Numbered from the stretch's first letter, positions 44,217 through 53,826 are shown. The stretch is DNA of 64,000 bases from Nibrella saemangeumensis (GCF_039541915.1 NZ_BAABHD010000072.1:1-64000), one strand, 5' to 3'. Numbers and translations are program-made. The notes: a model not told the origin generated them from the letters alone.

Positions 44217-44756
44217 ATGAATAAACTTTTTAGATTGCGAAAATCAAACTTGCTGTACCAGGTGCGAAACCGATGGATTTGGCAAGTTGCGTTAATAATA
44301 AGTGTCCTATGGGGATGCCGAAAAGAAACAGATCTGGAGCCCAGTTTGGTAACCGGTAGCTGGCAAATAACCACCATAACAGCCTCGCCGGCGGTCACCA
44401 CCTCCCTGGGTGATGTTACTGACGTTATATCCATTTACCAGCAGGTGGTTAGCCCAACCTGCATTGCGGAAACGCAACTTACCTTTTCTGCCGCCAAACG
44501 CGCGACCCGACTATCCCCAACCTCCTGCTCGTCGGCCGACAAAGTGTTTTCCTGGAAAGGGGGTACCTGGACCGTTAAGCGTAACGAACTGGTACTAACC
44601 ATTGATAACGATCAACCAGGTAAATACTTCGGTACGTTGACCTACACTGATGTGAGCGTCGACGGTAATACGATGACCTGGAAGAACCGAATTGATGCTG
44701 GTGACTTTGATAACAAACCGCATGTATTTACCATAAAGCTGACCCGGATTCGATGA
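44217..44756 (+). CDS. Lipocalin-like lipoprotein
   Basis: 179 residues with a type II signal peptide: a basic N-terminus, a hydrophobic core (IWQVALIISVLW) and a lipobox ending in Cys34 (LWGC). The mature part is beta-rich (LVTGSWQITTITASP, FSWKGGTWTVKRNELVLTI, YFGTLTYTDVSVDGNTMTWKN), like the lipocalin-like outer-membrane lipoproteins common in Bacteroidota. It is on the plus strand against a mostly minus-strand region and ends at a strong bidirectional terminator. Role unknown. Confidence 0.75.
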   Translation: MNKLFRLRKSNLLYQVRNRWIWQVALIISVLWGCRKETDLEPSLVTGSWQITTITASPAVTTSLGDVTDVISIYQQVVSPTCIAETQLTFSAAKRATRLSPTSCSSADKVFSWKGGTWTVKRNELVLTIDNDQPGKYFGTLTYTDVSVDGNTMTWKNRIDAGDFDNKPHVFTIKLTRIR

Positions 44757-44757
44757 A

Positions 44758-44801
44758 AAACGGACGAAGCTCCTGGAGCGTTCCAGGAGCTTCGTCCGTT
44801 T
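44758..44801. terminator. Bidirectional terminator between convergent genes
   Basis: A perfect 20-bp stem (44758-44777 with 44782-44801) and a four-base loop, GC-rich with A/T ends on both sides, exactly between the stops of the lipoprotein and the DUF932 gene. It should stop transcription from both directions. Confidence 0.88.
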
Positions 44802-44808
44802 CAACCTG

Positions 44809-45804
44809 TCAGTTTAGCGTTAAGGCTACCAATCGATGCAGGGCGGCTTCATCAGCTTTGAACCGCTCGCTAATGGTTAGACTGGAATCACCCTGGTGCA
44901 GCGCATAGTTAACGGCGTTATAGACCAGCCACAGGGTAGGCTCAGATTTCAGCAATCGTTCTTCATACTGCATACGCTCTAGCGCCAGTTTGGCCAGCAT
45001 TTTTGGCAGTTTAGTAGCAGCCAGAACAGTTTCTACCCGATGATCGGCCAGCGATGTCTGGGCCAACCGCTCATACACCTGTGCCGTCAGGCTTCCTTCA
45101 TGGGTTAGGAAAGCCCGGATGGTTTGTTTCAGGTAGGTGGCCAGCCAGTCCAGTTCCAGATGCTTGTGTGTAAAGCGGCCTTCTACCACCATTTCCTTGT
45201 CCGTTTCGGTGTGGACCACTTCCTCAATGGACGTTCGCTCATCCCGAGCATCTTCATATTTCTTCGGTTTCCCGGCAATCAGCCAATTCAGATACTCATC
45301 CATACTCAGAAATGAATCGACCCAGCCCATTAACCCATTCGCACAAACTTTTCGGTAATAGCTGACTCGAACCCGGCTTTCTCGTCTGGTGCGGGTATTG
45401 ACCGTCATACCCTGAATGGTAAAGGGCGTTTTACCCGTATATGAATTGTTGATAATTAAGTTCTTATGGAGCCGCTCCCCTCCTACCTGGATAATATCGG
45501 GCAGGATGATGTTGATGCTGTACTCGCCTTTCTGAGAAGCGCGGATATTCATTTCATAACGGGTTATCTCCTGCTCGACTACCGACCTGATGAGAGCATT
45601 GGGTGCTATGCTGTAATCTTCACTCTGGACGGCAAATACCCCTTTGGCACCATTGGGCAGGTCGCCTACTACAATGCGCCGGCGGTCCGATGCTAGCACC
45701 TGAAAATCATTCGGTAAATAATCACATAAACGCTCCGCCCGTACCGGAAAGCAGATGGTGTCCCAGGAAGAAGAAGTAGTCAGGGTATTTGAAATTGTAG
45801 TCAT
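44809..45804 (-). CDS. DUF932 (phage/plasmid-like) protein
   Basis: 331 residues. SRVRVSYYRKVCANGLMGW is the diagnostic centre of DUF932, a family of plasmid- and phage-borne proteins with no proven function; upstream FTIQGMTVNTRTRRES and downstream FTHKHLELDWLATYLKQTIRAF, then WLVYNAVNYALHQGDSSLTISER, also fit. No signal peptide. A possible Bacteroidetes-like promoter lies near 46001-46028 on the minus strand. Confidence 0.8.
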   Translation of the reverse strand: MTTISNTLTTSSSWDTICFPVRAERLCDYLPNDFQVLASDRRRIVVGDLPNGAKGVFAVQSEDYSIAPNALIRSVVEQEITRYEMNIRASQKGEYSINIILPDIIQVGGERLHKNLIINNSYTGKTPFTIQGMTVNTRTRRESRVRVSYYRKVCANGLMGWVDSFLSMDEYLNWLIAGKPKKYEDARDERTSIEEVVHTETDKEMVVEGRFTHKHLELDWLATYLKQTIRAFLTHEGSLTAQVYERLAQTSLADHRVETVLAATKLPKMLAKLALERMQYEERLLKSEPTLWLVYNAVNYALHQGDSSLTISERFKADEAALHRLVALTLN

Positions 45805-46134
45805 GGCTTAGCTGATTAATTAGAAGTTTGAATTGAGAATTGCAACTGGAGGAAAAGCTGCACCCCTCAACCAGAAAGCCAGGACAAAACAAGACGATAT
45901 AACAGAGACGATAACAGGGCTACACACCCGTGAGGCAACCGAAGCAGAAACATACATTTAGTGGCCTTAACACCGCCACCCGCATTGTTGAATAACACTA
46001 TAAAGATAAGGCTTACCAACGCAACAAACAAGACCAAAATCCTGATTAACAGAATCTTAAAACACCCTCCTTCCCTTAAGCAGACATTAAACTATTAAGG
46101 TTTAAAATGAACATAATTGAACAGGACTAGTGCC
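45805..46134 (-). promoter_or_regulatory. Intergenic leader of the DUF932 gene
   Basis: About 330 bases without a gene. On the minus strand TATCTTTA (complement of 46001-46008) with TTTG (complement of 46025-46028) resembles the Bacteroidetes TTTG/TAnnTTTG promoter, though the 16-base spacing is shorter than usual. No other structure seen. Confidence 0.3.
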
Positions 46135-47322
46135 TCAGATAAGGGGAAATCCAGCCTCTTCCAACACGGTAGTAAAGCGCTGAACTACCTCCGGAAGTGA
46201 CAATTCACAGGTAAACAGCTGCTGCGTTGGCCACGTACTCACATAATGCTTTAGAAAGAGCGGGGTTAGCCGCTCAATGGTTGCCGGATGCCTGAAAAGG
46301 TACCAGCATATCTGGCGAGCGGTTTCCAGGCTACCCACTTGTAACCCACCCCATTGAAATTCTAAACCTATAGTGGAATCGTAAGCGCTGAAAAGCCTGG
46401 TATCATTTACCCATAGTTCGTTAACGTTTGATTCGCCACCCACGATTCCTTTTATAGTGACAGTCGTTTTCAAGAGTTCAAAGACGGCCGCAACCTCTAT
46501 TTTCTCTGCCTCCTCAATGATGGCGTTAAATTCAGGCTGAGGAATAGGGTACCATTCAGGTTCATAAAATTGAATCGTACCGGAAATATATTTCCAGGAT
46601 TCAAACTTAACCCAATCCGTTGTTTGCTCGCGGTTGCCGTGCCGGTACTGCTCAATAAAGCGCATCGTTTCCGGGTTAAGCGTAAAGCGTTGACAAACTA
46701 AGGCCGCTATTGTTTCCACTTCGTTAGTGACGCTGGTACCCTCACCGATGTCGGTCAGCACGGCGAATTGGGAGGCCCGGTACAGGTCAATACGGCAACG
46801 GCTCGGATGAACTTTATAACCTAAAAAGGAGAGCCAATGCACCTCCGCTGATGGACTCAGCACAAAAGAACCTGGAGAGGCTTCGGAAACAAGTATAGCA
46901 CTACTGTCCGAAACAGTTTTTTCCTCCTCAACTGATTCGCTGAGGTACTGTTGGTACAATGTCTCCTGCTCCTGAGCCTGCTCAATACGTTCACGGTTTT
47001 CCAGAATAAAATCTGTTACATCGATCTCCAGATGAAAAGGCTTCCCTTGCGGCCACCGGGCAACAAAGACTCGTTTAAAGTCCTGGTACAGGACACGGGC
47101 AATAAAAGGTTCTTTAAAGATAAACAGGCAGATCGCTAAGGCGGTTTGAGCAGGACCACTGCCGGCATAGCCGTATTCAAATCCGCCGGGGGAGTGATTA
47201 GCTACTGCCAGGCTGGGGGCCAGTGGTAGTTCCTGTCCATCAACCCACAACCGAACATCTTGCTGCTGATGTTGCGGTTGTCCTTCAATCAGAAAACACG
47301 TTTTATCAATAGCTAATGGCAT
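46135..47322 (-). CDS. Plasmid protein with two DUF6166-like repeats
   Basis: 395 residues. The N-terminal segment (about 25-120: LWVDGQELPLAPSLAVANHSP, FEYGYAGSGPAQTALAICLF, then FKRVFVARWPQGKPFHLEIDVTDFI) and the C-terminal segment (about 300-390: LWVNDTRLF, LEFQWGGLQVGSLETARQICWYLF, HYVSTWPTQQLFTCELSLPEVV) are diverged copies of the same unit, resembling DUF6166. The middle (RIDLYRASQFAVLTDIGEGTSVTNEVETIAALVCQRF) is different and unassigned. Function unknown; plasmid accessory. Confidence 0.65.
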   Translation of the reverse strand: MPLAIDKTCFLIEGQPQHQQQDVRLWVDGQELPLAPSLAVANHSPGGFEYGYAGSGPAQTALAICLFIFKEPFIARVLYQDFKRVFVARWPQGKPFHLEIDVTDFILENRERIEQAQEQETLYQQYLSESVEEEKTVSDSSAILVSEASPGSFVLSPSAEVHWLSFLGYKVHPSRCRIDLYRASQFAVLTDIGEGTSVTNEVETIAALVCQRFTLNPETMRFIEQYRHGNREQTTDWVKFESWKYISGTIQFYEPEWYPIPQPEFNAIIEEAEKIEVAAVFELLKTTVTIKGIVGGESNVNELWVNDTRLFSAYDSTIGLEFQWGGLQVGSLETARQICWYLFRHPATIERLTPLFLKHYVSTWPTQQLFTCELSLPEVVQRFTTVLEEAGFPLI

Positions 47323-47404
47323 GAGTGAAAATAATTCAGGGAATAGACTGATGTAAACTTGTGTACAGGGGTAGGGCCGAAAGCCCCACCCCTACCTACT
47401 TACA

Positions 47405-48136
47405 TTAGGCCACTGGCTCGTTATCAGTAGACGCAGGCAAAGCGTTTCCAATTTGCGGTTCTGCATCCGCCTGGGTTTGAACCTCATCAATGGCCGCTAT
47501 ACCCTCACAGGCTTCACACTGGAACGGATTGTGATAATTATAGGCGGTCTTGATATTGGCAATATCGGTGAGCGTTTCCTGCCGGAAGATCTTGGTTACC
47601 TGGCCAAATTGTTTTAGTACTTCGGTGGTCTCACGATCCGCCAACTTATAGCTGAAGGTAGCAATGTAATACACACCCTTCGGCTGTATTTTTGTATTCT
47701 CCTTCTTCTCGGCCACCGCCGTAATGACGACATCAGCCAGCGTCAGGTCATCGTAAAACAGTGGTTCGATAAGTCGGAAAATATTATCCACTGAATAACC
47801 GTGAAATAACACCGCCGATACGTTGTTCTTCTCATCGAGAAAGAAGATTTCCGCCCAGTTTTTGGTCCCCATACCCAAAATGTTGTCCGTGAAGATCCGC
47901 CAGGCCAAGGGCTGGAAGGTGAGCGTCCTGCCTATCTTATCGGTCCCATTGATATTAAATACGCCTTCCTTAGCATCAAAACGGTACTGACGCGGATGGC
48001 CCTCAAGATATTTAAATCGGGAGAGTTCTTCACCACTACCTTCGTCTACATACTGCCAGGGGTAGAGGTTTGGGGTGGTCGATTCGGGAGCGGATACTGG
48101 GGCAACAAGGGCGGACGTTTGCGTGGTCTTTGCCAT
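47405..48136 (-). CDS. Plasmid protein of unknown function, about 243 aa
   Basis: I start it at ATG 48134-48136 (MAKTTQTSALVAP); the longer frame to 48223 adds an unconvincing hydrophobic leader. The body is soluble and mixed alpha/beta (SRFKYLEGHPRQYRFDAKEGVFNING, LAWRIFTDNILGMGTKNWAEIFFLDEKNNVSAVLFHGYSVDNIF). Near the C-terminus NPFQCEACEG could be a small metal or redox site. Its size and place in the backbone suggest a single-strand-binding or replication accessory role, but no motif proves it. Confidence 0.6.
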   Translation of the reverse strand: MAKTTQTSALVAPVSAPESTTPNLYPWQYVDEGSGEELSRFKYLEGHPRQYRFDAKEGVFNINGTDKIGRTLTFQPLAWRIFTDNILGMGTKNWAEIFFLDEKNNVSAVLFHGYSVDNIFRLIEPLFYDDLTLADVVITAVAEKKENTKIQPKGVYYIATFSYKLADRETTEVLKQFGQVTKIFRQETLTDIANIKTAYNYHNPFQCEACEGIAAIDEVQTQADAEPQIGNALPASTDNEPVA

Positions 48137-48329
48137 GATTAAATCCAACTGTGACACCGTTGGCGCAATAGTTAACTGATTGATTAACAGTATAAATTTA
48201 GCAAAAACAGGCGAATACGCCAAGCATTTTTAGGCTATATTCACCCGGATAACACATTCCCTGCCACCCTCCTCCCCTACGGCCTGATTAACGCGTTAGC
48301 GTTTATTAATCCTGGTTGTTTCAGTTCAA

Positions 48330-50006
48330 TTAAATTCTCAATTGAGCCTGTAGCTGAATATCGCCCTCTTTAGAAAGCGCCGGCAGTTTTCTCTTTGCTT
48401 CGTTCTGTTCCTGGTTTGGCTTGGCTGGTATCGGAATGCCTTTTTTAATACGGAGCTGATCGTTCCAGTCCTTCTCCATAGGTCGTAAAATATGCACCTG
48501 TTGGGAAAGTCCATTCAGTTGTATTATGGCTTTTTCAGCCCGTACCAGGTATTCCCGGCGATTCGGAAACGTAAGCGTCCGTTGCCATGGCTCATTAGTT
48601 TCTGCGGGGTTGCCTGGTTCGGACGTTAGCTTTAACGCCTTGTACAGAAAGTTTTCTATTTCCTTTAGTTTCTCAACCTGACCCGGCAAAACAGTCAGTT
48701 CTACACGGCATTGGTCTTTAAAGGCTGTGAAACGAAATTGGAGCGAATTCTCCAGCTCCGAATTCTTTAAAGCACTCAGCAGCCGTAAATTCAACTTAAT
48801 ACCGGGCTGGTCATTATCGTTACCGAGTACAATCCGTTCCGGCTGGTAGGTATCAATTAATTGTTGAATATACCCCGGTGTTTGTTCACTGAATGTACCA
48901 CCTGTTGCCAGGTATAACCGATCCAGGGGTTGAGCAGGGGGATGAAGTTCATGGTAAGCCAGCGCGTCAATGGGATTTTCCGTAATGAAAATTTCCTTTG
49001 GGTGCATTTCTGTATCTAACCGACTTAGCCAGATTCCCAAACGTTTGTTGCCAATGCTGATATTAATGCCATCATTCCGGATGATCAGCGCGTGAACCTC
49101 TCCCTGCCAGGTTACCGGGAAAGCCGTATTGATGTACTCCTTTCCGGATTTCTCGTGCTGGTAGTGCCAATTGTGAATAGCCCCGGTAAATTCTGTTGCT
49201 TCCAGCGTACGCTCCGACAGGTGCCGGCTTTGTATCAGGTAGTCACGCTCCGTAAACGGCAGCAACGAAAAAGTCGGTTTTCTGGGTTCATCGACCGACT
49301 TCGTTGTGCCGTGTTCAGCAATCACATGGTTTGGGAGTTCATTGCCGAGGTAACGCTGTACTACTACCGCCACTTGCCGCCAACCGTCCTTCGATTGAAT
49401 ACTGACCTTTAGTTTGTTCGCTAGGTAATCCAGGAGGGTACCCCGTTCGCGATCATCGTTCGGATTAAAGTATCGGTTCTTGGCTCTGGAAACGATCAGC
49501 GTATCACCACTTCCTTTTCCTCGTTCAAAGACCACAAACTGCGCCGTCAGGCTACCTTTATCGCGCCGATGGTAAAGACCCTCATGGTGCAGGAAGAATT
49601 CAATCAGATCAATCTGCTTATAATCGAGACTGGACAGGGGGCGCTGCTGCGCAGGCTTAATGGACAGCGAACGACGGGCTGCAGAAATCTGAACCGATGC
49701 GGAATACGTCTTACCGGTGGGTGATAGCAGGCCTGCTAATTCGATGCGTTTTCCACTGGCTAACTCCTGTTGTTGCTGTGGGGTCAACGAAACGCCTTTA
49801 ACCTGTTTCGGTAAGCGGAAATCCTGCTGACGCATAAAGACCAGCGCCTGACGCTCAGGCTCAAAGGCTACGTACGCCTGAATCGGTCCTGCCGGCGGTT
49901 CATGGAGGGTTACTAACTTACCTAATTCACCGACGTGGGAAAGGTTCTGTTTGTCTTCTTCCGAAAACGTATAGCCCATAAAGGTATCTGGAATAGTATG
50001 TATCAT
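48330..50006 (-). CDS. DUF3945 plus Toprim primase-like protein
   Basis: 558 residues. Residues 8-115 are a DUF3945 unit (MGYTFSEEDKQNLSHVGELG through SAARRSLSI), shared with the next two genes upstream. A central region has SLTAQFVVFERGKGSGDTLIVSRAKNRYFNPNDDRERGTLLDYL, like the N-terminal part of DnaG-like/DUF3991 proteins. A Toprim core follows: EIFITENPIDALAYHEL with the catalytic Glu and VLGNDNDQPG with the Asp-x-Asp pair. It is likely a plasmid or conjugation-linked primase-like protein acting on transferred single strands. No zinc finger is seen, so independent primase activity is uncertain. Confidence 0.82.
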   Translation of the reverse strand: MIHTIPDTFMGYTFSEEDKQNLSHVGELGKLVTLHEPPAGPIQAYVAFEPERQALVFMRQQDFRLPKQVKGVSLTPQQQQELASGKRIELAGLLSPTGKTYSASVQISAARRSLSIKPAQQRPLSSLDYKQIDLIEFFLHHEGLYHRRDKGSLTAQFVVFERGKGSGDTLIVSRAKNRYFNPNDDRERGTLLDYLANKLKVSIQSKDGWRQVAVVVQRYLGNELPNHVIAEHGTTKSVDEPRKPTFSLLPFTERDYLIQSRHLSERTLEATEFTGAIHNWHYQHEKSGKEYINTAFPVTWQGEVHALIIRNDGINISIGNKRLGIWLSRLDTEMHPKEIFITENPIDALAYHELHPPAQPLDRLYLATGGTFSEQTPGYIQQLIDTYQPERIVLGNDNDQPGIKLNLRLLSALKNSELENSLQFRFTAFKDQCRVELTVLPGQVEKLKEIENFLYKALKLTSEPGNPAETNEPWQRTLTFPNRREYLVRAEKAIIQLNGLSQQVHILRPMEKDWNDQLRIKKGIPIPAKPNQEQNEAKRKLPALSKEGDIQLQAQLRI

Positions 50007-50026
50007 GAATAGACGGATTAGAAATT

Positions 50027-50836
50027 TTAAACCTTGAGTTTGGGCGTTTTCTTCGGCGATGTTGTATTCTTGGCCTTGGGCAGCTTACTCTTTATCGTTT
50101 TTTCGGCTGGCTTCTCGTTTGCGTTTTTGGGCTGCTTCCGCTCACCCGTCTTCTGGCTAGTTGCTTTATTAGGCTTGGTTACTACCTCAGCTACCGGCGT
50201 GACCTGAGGGTTAGCGTCTGCTTTCTGTTGTTCCTGCTGGGCAGGCTGCGGCAGTCGCCGAAAAATTAGTGACCGCTTGGCCGCCGATACCTGCACCAGC
50301 GCATCGAATGACTGTCCATCGGCTCCAGTCATGCCATGAATTGGCGTTAGTTTGCCATCGCGTAGGCTTTCTTTCTGCTGCTCGTTGAGCTGTACGCCTT
50401 TTATATGCTCCGGAAACCGGAATCGATCTTCTCGCAACACCGTCAGTGTTTTAGTGTCGGCATCGACACCGATATATCCTTTAAATGGCTGGTTCGTAAT
50501 CGCATCGTTGAGGTCAACCCGTCGACCCATTTCTCCGTATTTCTGAAGCCTGTTTTTGTCTTCTTCGGTGAAGGCGTGACCCAGATAATCACTGCTTAGG
50601 GTCAATTCTTTGCGCGGTTCGATCTGGTTGATATGGATACCCTGGTCGGGAGAATGGGTCAGGTAGAACTTACGTATGGTACCATCCGGCAACATCTGCA
50701 GATCTGTTTTCTGCCCGTTGAGCAATTTTTTGGCATTCGCATCATCCAATTCAATACCGAATCGGGATGTCAGCTCTGCGAGTAGGGACGTAGGATACCG
50801 CGCCGGGCGGTCCTGGCTGGTCTGATTTGCCTCCAT
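50027..50836 (-). CDS. DUF4099-DUF3945 protein
   Basis: 269 residues: an N-terminal DUF4099-like part (YPTSLLAELTSRFGIELDDANAKKLLNGQKT), then a DUF3945 unit (LGHAFTEEDKNRLQKYGEMG through SAAKRSLIF, about residues 85-195) and a long Lys/Pro/Thr-rich disordered tail (about 205-269). The basic tail should bind nucleic acid. It is 20 bases upstream of the Toprim gene and probably co-transcribed. Function unknown beyond recurring presence on Bacteroidota conjugative elements. Confidence 0.75.
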   Translation of the reverse strand: MEANQTSQDRPARYPTSLLAELTSRFGIELDDANAKKLLNGQKTDLQMLPDGTIRKFYLTHSPDQGIHINQIEPRKELTLSSDYLGHAFTEEDKNRLQKYGEMGRRVDLNDAITNQPFKGYIGVDADTKTLTVLREDRFRFPEHIKGVQLNEQQKESLRDGKLTPIHGMTGADGQSFDALVQVSAAKRSLIFRRLPQPAQQEQQKADANPQVTPVAEVVTKPNKATSQKTGERKQPKNANEKPAEKTIKSKLPKAKNTTSPKKTPKLKV

Positions 50837-50889
50837 ATGTATAATTTAATTTTTTGGTTTACTGTAGAAACAGGGCGGCCAGCCTGGGC

Positions 50890-51516
50890 TTAAGTCTCTC
50901 GGGACCGGCGCTGATTCAGTTTTTTAGCAGGTTGATTTTTGATCTTAGGTAGCCGGCGCAGTTTTTGGGGATTCTCCAGTTTTACCTGTTGCTGGTCATT
51001 ATCCCGCTTCATGTTGTTAGTCGCTTTGGCTGTCTTCTGCTCCGTCTTCAGACTATGTCGGCTATCGGTTCCTTTCAAAGCCTGGCTAGGCCGTTCCAAT
51101 TCCTGAGCAGTGGCCACATTGACTGTTTGTTTGACCGAATTTCCGGCAAGGGGAGCAAAAGACAGCGACCGTTTGGCCGCGTTGATTTGAACGTAAGCCT
51201 CATACTTCTGCCCATTGCTGCCGGCTAGTCCGGAAAGCAGTACCGCACCACCTTGTAAAAGTTGCTCCTTCTGCACCGGGGATAGCTTCACCCCTCGTAT
51301 TTCGTCGGGCATTTTCAGGCGATCAGCCCTAAAAACAGTTAGGCCATTCGTTTCCTGATCGATTCCGATGTAGCCTTGAAACGTTTGCCGGGAAACATTG
51401 TCCTGTAAGGTTACGAGTTTCCCAAGGTTACCATTCTCTTTGAGGGTTTTCTTTTCTTCCTCATTAAAGGTAAAGCCCAAAAACTCGTTGGGAACCGTCA
51501 GGACATTTCGTTTCGG
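50890..51516 (-). pseudogene. DUF3945 part split off by an amber codon
   Basis: Starting at TTG 51480 the frame gives 196 residues: a DUF3945 unit (GFTFNEEEKKTLKENGNLG through NAAKRSLSFAP) and a basic tail (RRLPKIKNQPAKKLNQRRSRET). There is no in-frame ATG upstream; the reading frame instead runs 12 codons back to the TAG at 51517-51519 that ends the DUF4099-containing gene, in the same frame. The sister protein at 50027-50836 keeps both domains joined, with Glu at the corresponding position. So this is probably the second half of one original gene, separated by a GAG-to-TAG change. It may still be made by TTG initiation, suppression or readthrough. Confidence 0.7.
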
Positions 51517-52950
51517 CTAGAAGTGTACCCGTGGTCCAAGTTCGGGATGCGCTACGATGTAAATCTTACCGACCAGCACCTGAGGATTGTTGTTAATGGT
51601 GCGCTCCAGGGTAATCAGTCCGGTTTTACCACCATTAAGAAAATTTTGAAGTGCCCCGGTTTCCTGTAACTTCTCTGGTGTAAACCCAAAATGGGTAAGT
51701 TGATCCGCAACCTGGTCCCACTGGAATCGGGTGGTCTGCTCCAGTTTTTTCAGATTCGATTGTTCCTGACCCGGTAATCCATTGCTTTCGTTAAGATCAG
51801 GTGAGGAGACTTCCAGGAACCGCAGCGACTGGTAAACCTGAATGTTTGCTGCGCTGTAATTTTTTTGCAGATTATGAAAAAAATTGGCGAGCAATCCTCC
51901 CCTGACAAGTTCGATTCCCAGTTCCGGCGGAATAGGTTCAGGGGCCGGCGGAACGATGGTCGACTGAAGCTCGGTATGCTGACCATCTGACGGTATTGAA
52001 TATTGAACCCGGTATGTCTTAGTGGGATCGATGTTACTGAGGTCAAGGTCCTTTACGAACTCATGAACATCCCAGAGGTAGTCAGTTAACTGGTTTACAT
52101 GCTGTGGGTTATCGGTGACGCCAATGGCTTGTAGTTGTGCCGCCAGTTCCTCTTTTTGTAAGCCAGCGTCGTATAAGCGTGTAGTCAGATCCGGATTAGC
52201 TAGCAGTTTATCGCTTTCTAAATAACTACGGAGGTGTTCTGCTTCGGGTGGTAACAGCAACTGATAGTCCTGCCTTTGTCCTTTCTCGGCGTCAGTCGCT
52301 ATATCCCACGTGACTTGAATTGTAGGTTTTTCCTCTGCGGGTGAAGACTCCTTATGTTGAATCGGATCCTCTGCATATGCCTGAACAGGTCGTTCTTCAA
52401 TAATCTGATCGTTCGTTGACGCTACACGCTCCCGATTATTTTCAGCCGTTTTTGGAATCTGTTCGCCCACGGGCAGGCTAGTCGATTCCTGATGAGGTAG
52501 CGGTGCTTGTTGTCGTTGTTCGATTACAATTGGTACGGTGACTAATTCATTCTCTGTTTTAACCGGAGCATTCAACGTAACAACAGAGTTTTCCGGTACA
52601 GTTGGACTTTGAGCTTTTGCCTGTAAAGCTTCTTCGTGCCTGGCCAGGTTTATCGGATAAGTACTCTCGCGCCAGATAGCCAATGAGTCGGCTTCCTTTT
52701 TGTATTCAGGTACTCGGTAAATCTGAAGTAGTTGCTCAGGCAGGTTAGTTTCCTGACGCCACAATCGGCGTCCCAGTTCCATCCGCACAACTTCTTCATG
52801 AGCTGGCCGCAGCCGACCCGTTTGTTGAAACTCATCCCATACAGATGGAGGCAGCTCTCCCCTGGTTTGCAGCCGTTCCATATCCTCTTTTGTAAATCGG
52901 TACGGTTGGTTGGCCACGTCGGTTGGTGGCGCTTGTGTTGGTGAAGACAT
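51517..52950 (-). CDS. DUF4099-type plasmid protein, ending at an amber codon
   Basis: About 477 residues from ATG 52948-52950 (MSSPTQAPPTDVANQPYRFTKEDMERL); an upstream in-frame ATG at 53010 would overlap the peptidase gene and is less likely. Residues up to about 100 contain YRFTKEDMERLQTRGELPPSVWDEFQQTG; a Pro/Glu/Gln-rich disordered stretch follows. The C-terminal 80 residues (FQWDQVADQLTHFGFTPEKLQETGALQNFLNGGKTGLI, to GPRVHF) are DUF4099-like. It ends at TAG, after which the same frame continues into a DUF3945 unit. Confidence 0.72.
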   Translation of the reverse strand: MSSPTQAPPTDVANQPYRFTKEDMERLQTRGELPPSVWDEFQQTGRLRPAHEEVVRMELGRRLWRQETNLPEQLLQIYRVPEYKKEADSLAIWRESTYPINLARHEEALQAKAQSPTVPENSVVTLNAPVKTENELVTVPIVIEQRQQAPLPHQESTSLPVGEQIPKTAENNRERVASTNDQIIEERPVQAYAEDPIQHKESSPAEEKPTIQVTWDIATDAEKGQRQDYQLLLPPEAEHLRSYLESDKLLANPDLTTRLYDAGLQKEELAAQLQAIGVTDNPQHVNQLTDYLWDVHEFVKDLDLSNIDPTKTYRVQYSIPSDGQHTELQSTIVPPAPEPIPPELGIELVRGGLLANFFHNLQKNYSAANIQVYQSLRFLEVSSPDLNESNGLPGQEQSNLKKLEQTTRFQWDQVADQLTHFGFTPEKLQETGALQNFLNGGKTGLITLERTINNNPQVLVGKIYIVAHPELGPRVHF

Positions 52951-52975
52951 ACTGATTAGCGTTTTGGTATCAATC

Positions 52976-53812
52976 TCATTTTCTCGCACGGTTTGCCGTG
53001 CTTTTTGCACTAGCCATCGGTCGACGGTTTGAAGTAGTCAGCGAAGCATTTTCTGACTTCATCTTCTTTAGCTTGATCAGCAGCAGAAAACAAAAATCAG
53101 ACGGGTTTAAGGCCACGCCCTTTTGAGTCACTGCATAGTGCAGGTGAGGCCCCGTAGATCTGCCGGTTGAGCCCACTTCCGCTATTGATTCGCCCTGGTT
53201 TACCCACTCTCCCGGCTTTACCGAATACTTGGATAAATGCCCGTAGATGGTTTGAAAACCGCTTTCATGCCGGATATAAACGGCTATTCCCAAACCACCA
53301 GGCTGCTCCACCACTTTATCGACGATCCCATCGGCCGCAGCATACACGTTGGTACCTTCGGGGCTGGGTATATCGATACCGGCATGGTTTTGTAGCTGCC
53401 CCGTTATCGGATGCCAGCGAACGCCGAACGGACTACTGACACGAAACTCCCTTTGGAAGGCCAGCCGGATGGGTAGAATAGACGGTATGCTGCGGTACCG
53501 GGCTAACAGGTCCTTTTTTCGTAATCGCTGAGCCTCACTCACAGCCTGCCTAAGATTTCGCTCCAGTAGCTCCAGAGAATCAAGTACCTGATCAATCCGT
53601 TGCGCATACAACTCCGTGTGCTGACCCAAAGGATGTATAACAATTCGGCTGGTGTCAACCGCACCATCCTGTTTTTCTATGGCCTCCCGATCCAGCCGCG
53701 TAATGATTAGCGGCTTTTCACGCTGTTTAGGGCTGAATATCACCTGAGCCTGACTGTTCTTCGGAAAACAGCAACCCAGCAATAGAAAAAGTAAACGGTA
53801 ATTGGCAAACAT
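52976..53812 (-). CDS. M23-family peptidase with signal peptide
   Basis: 278 residues. An N-terminal signal (MFANYRLLFLLLGCCF, then SQA) exports it. A helical, coiled-coil-like region (about 70-110) precedes the LytM/M23 domain: NHAGIDI (His, Asp), then VYIRHESGFQTIYGHLSKY and HLHYAVT with the HxH zinc ligand. This family cuts peptidoglycan cross-links; placed 15 bases after the coupling-protein gene in the transfer region, it is likely to open the wall for the conjugation machine. The C-terminal 50 residues are Lys/Ser-rich and unrelated to the family. Confidence 0.85.
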   Translation of the reverse strand: MFANYRLLFLLLGCCFPKNSQAQVIFSPKQREKPLIITRLDREAIEKQDGAVDTSRIVIHPLGQHTELYAQRIDQVLDSLELLERNLRQAVSEAQRLRKKDLLARYRSIPSILPIRLAFQREFRVSSPFGVRWHPITGQLQNHAGIDIPSPEGTNVYAAADGIVDKVVEQPGGLGIAVYIRHESGFQTIYGHLSKYSVKPGEWVNQGESIAEVGSTGRSTGPHLHYAVTQKGVALNPSDFCFLLLIKLKKMKSENASLTTSNRRPMASAKSTANRARK

Positions 53813-53826
53813 AGCTTTCGTGTTAT

